From assembly GCF_024612015.1 (NCBI RefSeq), contig NZ_CP102512.1:9858001-9922000 (forward strand): a DNA stretch of 64,000 nt. The letters are read 5' to 3'. How positions within the stretch are numbered: the stretch's first letter is position 1; the number at the start of each line of letters is the position of its first letter. The notes beneath the pieces were generated by a model. The model was given only the letters and a program-made list of their open reading frames with translations, had not been told where the DNA came from and did no database searches. The stretch is from Streptomyces sp. CA-210063 (GTDB lineage: Bacteria; Actinomycetota; Actinomycetes; Streptomycetales; Streptomycetaceae). Positions 57,130 to 64,000 of this stretch are shown in pieces. A program made the translations under genes and the position numbers.

Positions 57130-57159
57130 GAACCCGTGGCGCCGACCGGCGGCGGGTTC
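57130..57159 (+). terminator. Terminator-like hairpin after the glutaminase gene
   Basis: GAACCCG (57130-57136) pairs with CGGGTTC (57153-57159); inner GCGCC and GGCG extend the stem around GACC. It is 50 bp after the stop. Confidence 0.6.
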
Positions 57160-57237
57160 GCTCATGGTCACGTCCTGGTACCCGGCAGGAAGGCGCCACG
57201 TCGCCTCCCCGCCACCCGGCGTTGACACGCTGACCGA

Positions 57238-58635
57238 GTGTTGGCCATCGCTTTTCCCGTCGACCTCCGCCGCTGCCAGGCCCTTGGCCTGGCCGGATCC
57301 GCTTTCCTCGCCCTGGGAGGTGAGACCGCCGGCGCCCTGCCGGTCCAGGATCTGCTCTCGCCGACATCCGGACGCGGTGCGCTGGGGTTGGTCGGTGTTT
57401 ACTTCGGCGTCGTCCTGCTGATAGCCGCCTGGGCGCTGCTGGGGAAGGTGATACGCGGCCCCGAACCCCCGACACCGCGCGCCCTGCTCCTCGTGCTGGC
57501 CGTCTGGGCGGCCCCCCTGCTGCTCGCGCCGCCGCTGTTCAGCCGGGACGTGTACAGCTACCTCGCCCAGGGCGCCATGGTCGACGCGCACATCGACGTC
57601 TATGTGCACGGGCCCGCCCGGCTCGGCGGACCGCTCGCCGACGAGGTGGCACCGATGTGGCGGCACACGGCGACGCCGTACGGGCCGGTCTTCCTCGCCA
57701 TGGCCTCCGGGCTCTCCGGTCTCACCGAAGGACGGATACCGGCCGGACTCATCGGCATGCGCATGATCGCCCTCCTCGGTGTGGCCCTGATGGCCGTGGC
57801 GCTGCCCCGCCTCGCCCGGCACAGTGGGGCCGACCCGGCCGTCGCCCTCTGGCTCGGCGCGCTCAACCCGCTCGTGCTCCTGCACCTGGTGGCCGGGGCC
57901 CACAACGACGCGATGATGCTGGGTCTGCTGGGGGTCGGGCTGGTGGCCGCGCGGGGCCGCTGGTATCTCCTCGGTGTCGTCCTCGTGACGCTCGCCGCGC
58001 TGGTCAAGGCCCCCGCCGCGCTCGGCCTGCTGGCGCTGATCGTGATGCGCGGCCGTACCGGATGGATACGGACGACGGCGGCCACGCTGGCCGTCGCCTC
58101 GGCCACCACGGCCGCCGCGACCACCCTGGCCGGCACGGGATACGGGTGGATCGCCGCCCTGCGCACCCCGGTGTCCCCGCAGAACTGGTCGCTCACCAGC
58201 GTCCTCGGCCGCGCCACCGGCACCCTGCTCCACGACCTGGGCAGCGACCTCGCCCCCCTCGCGCTCCCGGCCTGGCGCGCCGCCGGACTCCTGGTGACCC
58301 TGGCCCTCGTCCTGTTCATATGGCTCCGGTTGAGACCCGGACCGGTGTACGCGCTGGGTCTCAGCCTGGCCGTCGTCGCCGTGCTGGGCCCGGCGATCCG
58401 TCCCTGGTACGCCCTGTGGGGTCTGTTCCTCATCGCCGCCGCCGCGCGGAACGACTCCGTGCAGCGCCGGATCGCGGCCGCCAGCGGGGTGCTCGCGCTC
58501 GCCGTCCTGCCGAGCGGCTACCCGGCGGACACCGAGCAGATAGCCCTGGCGGTGTGCGGGGGAGTCCTCGCGGTGGTCGTGCTGTGGCAGGCCCATCAGG
58601 CCGCTCAGGCGCCGGTCCTGGAGCGGACGGCATGA
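57238..58635 (+). CDS. Polyprenol-phosphomannose-dependent alpha-1,6-mannosyltransferase (MptB-like)
   Basis: 465 residues with about twelve membrane segments, GT-C fold. The characteristic first extracytoplasmic loop motif is LFSRDVYSYLAQG with the catalytic-type Asp; VYVHGPARLGG and TATPYGPVFLAMASG follow, as in MptA/MptB. Such enzymes extend mannan chains of lipomannan-like glycolipids using polyprenyl-phospho-mannose. It overlaps the next glycosyltransferase gene by ATGA. The polymer made in this organism is unknown. Confidence 0.85.
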   Translation: MLAIAFPVDLRRCQALGLAGSAFLALGGETAGALPVQDLLSPTSGRGALGLVGVYFGVVLLIAAWALLGKVIRGPEPPTPRALLLVLAVWAAPLLLAPPLFSRDVYSYLAQGAMVDAHIDVYVHGPARLGGPLADEVAPMWRHTATPYGPVFLAMASGLSGLTEGRIPAGLIGMRMIALLGVALMAVALPRLARHSGADPAVALWLGALNPLVLLHLVAGAHNDAMMLGLLGVGLVAARGRWYLLGVVLVTLAALVKAPAALGLLALIVMRGRTGWIRTTAATLAVASATTAAATTLAGTGYGWIAALRTPVSPQNWSLTSVLGRATGTLLHDLGSDLAPLALPAWRAAGLLVTLALVLFIWLRLRPGPVYALGLSLAVVAVLGPAIRPWYALWGLFLIAAAARNDSVQRRIAAASGVLALAVLPSGYPADTEQIALAVCGGVLAVVVLWQAHQAAQAPVLERTA

Positions 58636-59924
58636 GCGAACCGCGTCACCGGCGGTTCGCGCTGCGCACCGACCGCGCCCGGATCCTGTTCGTCCTCGGC
58701 CTGGCCGTCACCGTCACCGTGTTCACCGCGACCGTGCCGCTCCTGCGCGACTGGTTCGACCTGCGCGTCTACCACGGCACCATCGACACCTGGGTCCACC
58801 ACGACGGCCGTATCTACGACTACCTGGTGCCCGGCACCACCTACGGCTTCACCTATCCGCCGTTCGCGGCCGTCGCCATGCTGCCGATGGCGCTGGTCGG
58901 GCTGCGCACGGCGATCGTGCTGTGCCTGGGACTGAACCTGGCGGCGCTCGCGGCCGTCCTGTGCGTGCTGGCCGGGCCGCGTCTGCGCCGCTACGGCTGG
59001 TTCGGCACCTCCCTCGTCCTCTGCGCGCTCGCCCTGTTCGAACCGCTGCGGGACACCTTCAGCTTCGGCCAGGTCAACCTTCTGCTGCTCGCTCTCGTGC
59101 TCACGGACGCGTGGCTGCTGTCCACCGGCCGGGCGCGCTGGGCGGGCGTGGGCATCGGTCTGGCGGCGGCGATCAAGCTGACGCCCGCGATCTTCATCGG
59201 GATGCTGCTCCTCGCCCGGCGGTGGCGGGCCGCCGGGCTCGCGACCGCCGTCGCCGCGGCCGCCACCGCGGCGGCGGCCTGGATCGCCCCGTCCGCCTCA
59301 CGCTTCTACTGGACCGAGGCCCTGTGGGACACCAGCCGCATCGGCCGTCTCGACTACGTCTCCAACCAGTCGCTGCAAGGCGTCCTGGCCCGGCTCGTGG
59401 CACCGCACGAACCGAGCCGCGCCGTGTGGGCGTTGCTCGTGCTCGGGGTGCTGTGCGTGTGGGCGTGGCGGGTGCGTACGGCGGCTCGCGCCGAGGACTG
59501 GACCGCCGCGTTCGCTCTCACCGGGCTGACCGCGTGCCTGGTCAGCCCGATCACCTGGGTGCACCATCTGGTCTGGCTGCTGCCGTCCTTCGCCGTGCTG
59601 CTGAGACACCGCCGGCTGCTGCCGCTCGCGGCGACGCTCTACGCGGCGCTGTGCAGCAGCGTCGTCTGGCTGTGGTTCGACGACGCGTCCGGCATCGGCG
59701 GCTTCGTCGGCAGCAACACCTATGTGTGGATCACGCTCGGCCTGCTGCTGTGGCTGCCGATCGGTCAGTCCCGGACGAGCCGACCGCTCTTGAGCCGCAG
59801 AGCCAGTGCCACGGCCGCCGCACCGAGTCCGGCCGCGCCCGTGATCACGCCCGCCGCCGGCCAGCCGGGACCGGTGACTTCCTCCTTCTCCTCAAGGACG
59901 GGCGGTGACTCGGGGCCGGTCTGA
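58632..59924 (+). CDS. GT87-family membrane mannosyltransferase
   Basis: 430 residues with about nine membrane segments, GT87 (PimE-type) family. Features are RDWFDLRVYHGTIDTWV near the N-terminus, YGFTYPPFAAVAMLPMALVG, FSFGQVNLLLLALVLTD and WVHHLVWLLPSF. It probably adds mannose from a polyprenol donor outside the membrane, working with the MptB-like enzyme. The last 55 residues are Ala/Ser/Pro-rich and overlap 160 bp of the convergent carboxypeptidase gene; the domain itself ends before this tail. Confidence 0.85.
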   Translation: MSEPRHRRFALRTDRARILFVLGLAVTVTVFTATVPLLRDWFDLRVYHGTIDTWVHHDGRIYDYLVPGTTYGFTYPPFAAVAMLPMALVGLRTAIVLCLGLNLAALAAVLCVLAGPRLRRYGWFGTSLVLCALALFEPLRDTFSFGQVNLLLLALVLTDAWLLSTGRARWAGVGIGLAAAIKLTPAIFIGMLLLARRWRAAGLATAVAAAATAAAAWIAPSASRFYWTEALWDTSRIGRLDYVSNQSLQGVLARLVAPHEPSRAVWALLVLGVLCVWAWRVRTAARAEDWTAAFALTGLTACLVSPITWVHHLVWLLPSFAVLLRHRRLLPLAATLYAALCSSVVWLWFDDASGIGGFVGSNTYVWITLGLLLWLPIGQSRTSRPLLSRRASATAAAPSPAAPVITPAAGQPGPVTSSFSSRTGGDSGPV

Positions 59925-60952
59925 GGAGCCGCCGCCGGGCGCGGCGGCACGAGGGAGCCCACGGCGTCGACGCGCCCGGCGGCACGGAAACCCCAGTCGA
60001 GGAGCGACCGTGCCTCCTCGTAGACGGCGAGGCCGCCGCCCGTCCGGGGCCGCATCACCGTGACGACGAGGGTGCGTCCGCCCCGTTTCGCGGCGGCGAT
60101 CAGGGTGTTGCCCGCCTTGCTGGTGTAGCCGTTCTTGATGCCGATCAGCCCCGGGTAGCGGTCGACACCGGCGCCGGTGAGCAGCCGGTTGGTGTTCTGG
60201 ATGTCGTACGACCAGCCACCCGCCGGGAACTTCGCCGTGGCCGTGGAGCAGTACGCGGCGAACTCCGCGTTGCGCAGCCCGGCCCGACCGAACACCGCCA
60301 GGTCGTACGCGGACGACACCTGGCCGGGCGCGTCGTAGCCGTCGGGCGAGACGACCCGGGTGTCCCGGGCGCCCAGGGAGCGGGCCTTGTCCTGCATCTG
60401 CTCCGCAGTGGCCCGCCAGCCGCCGTTGAGGGCGGCCAGGACGCGTACGGCGTCGTTGCCCGAGCTGAGGAAGACACCGCGCCACAGGTCGGCCACCCGG
60501 TAGGTGCGGTTCTCCTTCACGCCGACCAGACTGCTTCCGGCGCCGACGCCCGCCAGCTCCGCACGCTCGACGGTGTGTCTCAGACCCGCCGGCAGGCCCG
60601 GCAGCACGGTGAGCGCGAACAGCGCCTTCAGCGTGCTCGCCGGCGGCAGTTTGCGGTGCGCGTTGTGCGCGGCGAGCACCTCGCCGGTACCGGCGTCGGC
60701 CACCAGCCACGACACCGCGGAGACGTCCCGGGGCACGCGGGGCGCCCCGGCCCGTGGCCGCGCCTGTGTCCCCGGCCGGTAGAGCGACGGCGGCTCCTGC
60801 CCGGCCTTGGCGTCCTGTGCGCCCGTCCCGAACGGGAGGCCGGCGCCCTCCGGGTTCGTCGCGACGGCCAGGGCAGCGAGCGTACAGACGGCGGAGCAGC
60901 AGACGGCGACGCGGGCCACACGGGAGGTACGGGATGAGAATCCGATGGTCAT
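59765..60952 (-). CDS. D-alanyl-D-alanine carboxypeptidase (PBP5-like)
   Basis: 395 residues. A signal anchor starts the protein (VARVAVCCSAVCTLAALAVA). Peptidase S11 motifs are Ser106-x-x-Lys109 (ASTLKALF), Ser164-Gly-Asn166 (SSGND) and the KNG box in GIKNGYTSKAGNT. A C-terminal Pro-rich segment and a hydrophobic helix (GVITGAAGLGAAAVALAL) with basic end anchor it in the membrane. It trims the terminal D-Ala of peptidoglycan stem peptides. ATG at 60952 chosen because the signal peptide starts there. Confidence 0.9.
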   Translation of the reverse strand: MTIGFSSRTSRVARVAVCCSAVCTLAALAVATNPEGAGLPFGTGAQDAKAGQEPPSLYRPGTQARPRAGAPRVPRDVSAVSWLVADAGTGEVLAAHNAHRKLPPASTLKALFALTVLPGLPAGLRHTVERAELAGVGAGSSLVGVKENRTYRVADLWRGVFLSSGNDAVRVLAALNGGWRATAEQMQDKARSLGARDTRVVSPDGYDAPGQVSSAYDLAVFGRAGLRNAEFAAYCSTATAKFPAGGWSYDIQNTNRLLTGAGVDRYPGLIGIKNGYTSKAGNTLIAAAKRGGRTLVVTVMRPRTGGGLAVYEEARSLLDWGFRAAGRVDAVGSLVPPRPAAAPQTGPESPPVLEEKEEVTGPGWPAAGVITGAAGLGAAAVALALRLKSGRLVRD

Positions 60953-61031
60953 ACCGCAAACGTAGAAACGGACGTGCCGTAGTCCGGGATGCCGGGCCGA
61001 GTGAGCGGATCGAGCACCCGGATGCCTCACG

Positions 61032-62174
61032 TCATGCCGTCGGCAGCGTGGGCTGCACCTGGCGCAGGAACGTCGCGTTGTCCGGGGTGGCGCGCAGCCG
61101 CTCAAGGAGCGTTTCGAGGTTGGCCTGTCCCTCGCGGGACCGCAGGGCGCGCCGCAGCCCTCGTACGGCGCTCAACTCGCCCGGTGTCAGGAGGAGTTCC
61201 TCGCGGCGGGTGCCGGACGGGGTGATGTCGACGGCGGGGAAGACGCGCCGGTCGGCGAGGGCGCGGTCCAGGCGGAGTTCCATGTTGCCGGTGCCCTTGA
61301 GCTCCTCGAAGAAGAAGTCGTCGGCACGGGAGCCGGTCTCCACCAGGGCGGTGGCCAGGATGGTGAGGGAACCGGCCTCCTCGGTCAGCCGGGCGGCGCC
61401 GAAGAGCCGCTTCGGGCCCTGGAGCGCGGCGGCGTCGACACCGCCGCTGAGGGTGCGGCCACCGGCGGCGGCCGCGTTGTTGTGGGCCCGGCACAGCCGG
61501 GTCAGGGAGTCCAGCAGGATCACGACGTCCTCGCCCTGTTCGACGAGGCGCTTGGCGCGTTCCACGACGAGTTCGGCGAGTGCGATGTGCTGCTTGGGGG
61601 AGCGGTCGAACGTCGAGGCGTACACCTCGCCCCGCACGGAGCGCCGCATGTCGGTCACCTCCTCGGGCCGTTCGTCGAGGAGCACCACCATCAGGCGGGC
61701 CTCGGGGTGGTTGGCGGCGATCGCGGCGGCCACCTGCTGGAGCAGCACCGTCTTGCCGGTCTTGGGCGGGGCCACGATCAACCCGCGCTGGCCCTTGCCG
61801 ACGGGGGCCACGAGGTCGACCAGACGGCCCGTCAGTCCGCTCGCCGGGTGTTCGAGCCGCAGCCGCTCGCGCGGGTGCAGCGGGGTGAGGTCGTGGAAGT
61901 GCGGGCGGCCGCGCAGCTCTTGGGGCGTACGGCCGTTGATCCGCTCGACCTCGGTGAGGCCGCGCCGGCCGTCGCGTACGCCCTCGACGGTGTCGCCCTT
62001 GCGCAGGCCGTACCGGCGGATCAGCGCGGCGGGGACCTGCGGGTCGGCGGCGGTGGGCAGGCCGCGCTCGGCGCGCAGGTGTCCCTGCCCGCCCTGTGCG
62101 ATCTCCAGGACGCCGGTGACCCGGGCCGGAGGCTGCCGATCTGTGGAAGTGCGTTCGAGTGTGGTGGTGGTCAT
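61032..62174 (-). CDS. rho: Short paralogue of transcription termination factor Rho
   Basis: 380 residues. The RecA-type ATPase core is complete: Walker A VAPPKTGKT (about 135-142), VVLLDERPEEVTDMRRSVRG, Walker B region VVILLDSLTRLCRAHN, Q loop TLSGGVDAAALQGPKRLFGA and R loop FFFEELKGTGNMEL. The RNA-binding N-terminus is short (about 100 residues), whereas main streptomycete Rho proteins have a long basic insertion. The Q loop differs from E. coli at the His-Arg positions (here Gln-Gly). Probably a second Rho. ATG at 62174 preceded by AAAGGA. Confidence 0.9.
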   Translation of the reverse strand: MTTTTLERTSTDRQPPARVTGVLEIAQGGQGHLRAERGLPTAADPQVPAALIRRYGLRKGDTVEGVRDGRRGLTEVERINGRTPQELRGRPHFHDLTPLHPRERLRLEHPASGLTGRLVDLVAPVGKGQRGLIVAPPKTGKTVLLQQVAAAIAANHPEARLMVVLLDERPEEVTDMRRSVRGEVYASTFDRSPKQHIALAELVVERAKRLVEQGEDVVILLDSLTRLCRAHNNAAAAGGRTLSGGVDAAALQGPKRLFGAARLTEEAGSLTILATALVETGSRADDFFFEELKGTGNMELRLDRALADRRVFPAVDITPSGTRREELLLTPGELSAVRGLRRALRSREGQANLETLLERLRATPDNATFLRQVQPTLPTA

Positions 62175-62549
62175 GAGTGGGGGTCCTTTCAAGGACGTGA
62201 GGGAAACGCATGGGGGAAGGGGAGGGGAAGGCACACACCCGGGCTACGGCTGAGCCGTTCAGGGCCGCGTGTGAGAGGCGGCCTGTGCGTCGCGGGTGGT
62301 ACGGGGAAGCCGAGGGCCGGTCGGGAATCGACGGGCGGTTCAGCGGAGAGATCTCAGGATCTGAGAGAGAGCGGCACCGGAGCCCGGGAACGGGCGATAC
62401 ACACGTGCCAAGCTAATTGTACCACCACTAGTGGTGGGCCGTTGGGGAGTTCCTTGCCGATGGCTTACCCGTGGTCTTTGAACTGATGGCGCGGGTCCCC
62501 CGTACAGATGGGGGCACCACCAGCGGTCTTCGCACGGAAGGAACGTCGC
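62175..62549. other. Divergent promoter region between rho and the sulfatase-family gene
   Basis: 375 bp without a gene. The main feature is CCACCACTAGTGGTGG at 62422-62437, a perfect 16-bp palindrome next to AT-rich AGCTAATTGTA, which looks like an operator at a promoter. About 62220-62400 is GC-rich leader for one of the two genes and shows no clear hairpin by eye. A GGAAGGAAC ribosome binding site for the right-hand gene lies at about 62537-62545. Confidence 0.55.
62422..62437. promoter_or_regulatory. 16-bp perfect palindrome, candidate operator
   Basis: CCACCACTAGTGGTGG is its own reverse complement and lies 248 bp from rho and 113 bp from the sulfatase-family start. Its form fits a GntR-, LacI- or TetR-type dimer site. 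No regulator gene is adjacent. Confidence 0.55.
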
Positions 62550-64000
62550 GTGTCGCTCTTCACGCGCTCCAGCCCCTCACCGGACACGGACGAGACGGAC
62601 GAGGCGGACGAGACGGGCAAGTCGTCGGCGGTGGACCCGTCGGCGTCGGACCCGTCGGCGTCGGACAGCCCCGTCGAGGACACGCCGGCGCAGACCGGCG
62701 GGCCCGTCCGCCGATGGCGGAGGTACCGGACGGCGTTCCAGCAGAAGTACCCGGTCGCCGCACGCGGCCTCTCCTGGGGCATCACCGCGCTGGCCGCCGC
62801 CCTGGTGTTCTTCGCGCTGCTCATGCCGGGCCAGGCCGAGTACTTCGTGGCGCGGCAGTTCCTGCGGATACCGGTGGAGCCGATCCTCGGTGCCGCCCTG
62901 CTGCTCGTTCTGCCCCGCAGGCCGAGGCTGGTCGCGGCGGTCGTCATCGGGGTGGGCCTGGCCGCGCTGGTGGTCGTGAAGGCGCTGGACATCGGCTTCA
63001 ACCAGTTCCTAGGCCGCGGCTTCAACGTGGTCCTCGACTGGGGGCTGCTCGACGACGCCGAGTCGTACACGCAGGACACCCTCGGCGGTACGGGCGCCAA
63101 GGTCGCCGTGATCGGCCTCGCGGTCCTGGTGCTGCTGCTGTTCGTCGTCATGTCGCTGGCGGTGGTGCGGCTGGTGAACCTCCTGGTCAGCGACCGCGAC
63201 CGGGCGACCAAGGGCACGATCGTCGCCGGAACCGTGTGGATCACCTGCGCGGCGCTCGGCCTGACACCGATCGAGAACACCGCGGTCGCCTCCCGGAACA
63301 CCATCGGGTTCGTGCAGGACCGCTGGGACCGGGTGCGGGAGACGCTCAGGGACGAGGCCGCGTTCGCCAAGGAGGTCAAGAAGGACAAGTTCGCCGAGGT
63401 GCCCGCCGACCAGCTGCTGACCGGACTGCGCGGCAAGGACGTCATGATCTCCTTCGTCGAGAGCTACGGCCGCGCCGCCCTCGAGGACCCGGCCATCGCG
63501 CCGGGCGTGAACGCGGCGCTCGACGAGGAGGGCGAGGCGCTGACCAAGGCCGGGTTCGCGGCGAAGAGCGGCTGGCTGACCTCCGCGACGTACGGCGGCA
63601 GCAGCTGGCTCGGCCACTCCACGTTCCTGACCGGCCTGTGGATCGACAACCAGAGCCGCTACCGCACGGTCACCGCCGGCGAACGCCTCACCCTGCCCGG
63701 CGCGTTCGCCAAGACGGGTGCCTGGCGGACGGTCGGCGTCGTGCCCGGCGTCCAGTACAACTGGCCGGAAGGCGACTTCTACGGCTTCGACAAGGTCTAC
63801 GACTCCCGCGATCTCGGCTACCAGGGGCCGAAGTTCAGCTGGTCGACCATGCCCGACCAGTACGCCCTCACCGCGTTCGAGCGTCTGGAGGCCGCCAAGA
63901 AGGGCGGCAAGCCGCTGATGTCGGAGATCATCCTGACCTCCAGCCACCAGCCGTGGGCGCCGCTGCCGGAGATGATCGGCTGGGAGGAGGTCGGCGACGG
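62550..64000 (+). CDS. Membrane-anchored sulfatase/phosphoglycerol-transferase-family protein (3' end beyond window)
   Basis: 483 codons visible, no stop before the window edge. An acidic Asp/Ser-rich N-terminus (with DPSASDPSASDS) is followed by a membrane bundle of about four segments (ALAAALVFFALLMPG, LGAALLLVLP, LVAAVVIGVGLAALVVV, VAVIGLAVLVLLLFVV, then VAGTVWITCAALGL). The extracytoplasmic part starts near residue 280 with MISFVESYGRAALEDP, like the alkaline-phosphatase-superfamily sulfatases, and shows GGSSWLGHSTFLTGLWID. Likely acts on cell-envelope polymers. GTG at 62550 has GGAAGGAAC upstream. Confidence 0.82.
   Translation, partial: MSLFTRSSPSPDTDETDEADETGKSSAVDPSASDPSASDSPVEDTPAQTGGPVRRWRRYRTAFQQKYPVAARGLSWGITALAAALVFFALLMPGQAEYFVARQFLRIPVEPILGAALLLVLPRRPRLVAAVVIGVGLAALVVVKALDIGFNQFLGRGFNVVLDWGLLDDAESYTQDTLGGTGAKVAVIGLAVLVLLLFVVMSLAVVRLVNLLVSDRDRATKGTIVAGTVWITCAALGLTPIENTAVASRNTIGFVQDRWDRVRETLRDEAAFAKEVKKDKFAEVPADQLLTGLRGKDVMISFVESYGRAALEDPAIAPGVNAALDEEGEALTKAGFAAKSGWLTSATYGGSSWLGHSTFLTGLWIDNQSRYRTVTAGERLTLPGAFAKTGAWRTVGVVPGVQYNWPEGDFYGFDKVYDSRDLGYQGPKFSWSTMPDQYALTAFERLEAAKKGGKPLMSEIILTSSHQPWAPLPEMIGWEEVGD

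Noticed and set aside
59765..59924. Frameshift in the GT87 gene
   Set aside because: The membrane domain is complete before the tail; a long tail reading antisense into the next gene explains the data without an indel.

Overview
The window is chromosomal DNA of a high-GC actinomycete, almost certainly Streptomyces. The evidence is GC-rich third codon positions throughout, frequent GTG starts, many ATGA/GTGA stop-start overlaps, the GlgE/TreS/Mak/GlgB trehalose-to-glucan operon, a DUF5133 protein, short cysteine-ended leader peptides, and the family of intergenic palindromes that streptomycetes carry. No rRNA, tRNA or CRISPR array was seen.

Left end (1-3.6 kb) is a scarred region. A divergent PadR regulator / NTF2-like pair is followed by a flavin-oxidoreductase pseudogene with frameshifts and a stop, a decayed ISL3-type transposase piece, a possible TetR tail, and a 207-bp MITE-like element with perfect 25-bp inverted ends that include CTAG. 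Then come a DUF4253 protein, a VOC/AraC pair and a long-form GAPDH (4.5-6.0 kb).

6.1-11.3 kb holds the most unusual module: two uncharacterised genes translationally coupled to each other, followed by a trypsin-like protease fused to an endonuclease I-type nuclease, with a broken subtilisin remnant just upstream. Next are an NCS1 permease with a cysteine hydrolase, a GH29 fucosidase, and a small SseB-domain gene preceded by a hairpin with a T tract.

15.7-25.7 kb is an organosulfur (alkanesulfonate-type) locus. A 28-codon leader peptide ending Ala-Arg-Cys-Arg precedes hydrolase, rhodanese, SsuC, SsuB, lipoprotein, FMN monooxygenase, second lipoprotein, acyl-CoA-dehydrogenase-like oxygenase and a GlcD-type FAD oxidase. 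A divergent LysR gene shares a dyad operator with it. A MarR/VOC pair follows.

26.8-37.6 kb is the glucan/trehalose block: glgE-treS-mak-glgB on the minus strand with a DUF5133 gene in front, divergent from an ATP-binding-like regulator coupled to glgX. 39.2-47.3 kb is a beta-1,4-galactan utilisation locus: LacI regulator, ABC importer, GH42 beta-galactosidase and secreted GH53 galactanase, with a 16-bp LacI-type operator between the divergent arms.

The right end has an ATP-grasp gene, a 0.75-kb gene-poor stretch, a two-gene fluoride exporter, uppP, and an asparagine/aspartate/glutamine catabolic run (FadR-type regulator, permease, asparaginase, aspartase, glutaminase) interrupted by a roughly 320-bp giant inverted repeat. 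It closes with two polyprenol-dependent mannosyltransferases, a D,D-carboxypeptidase, a short second Rho and the start of a membrane sulfatase-family gene cut by the window edge.
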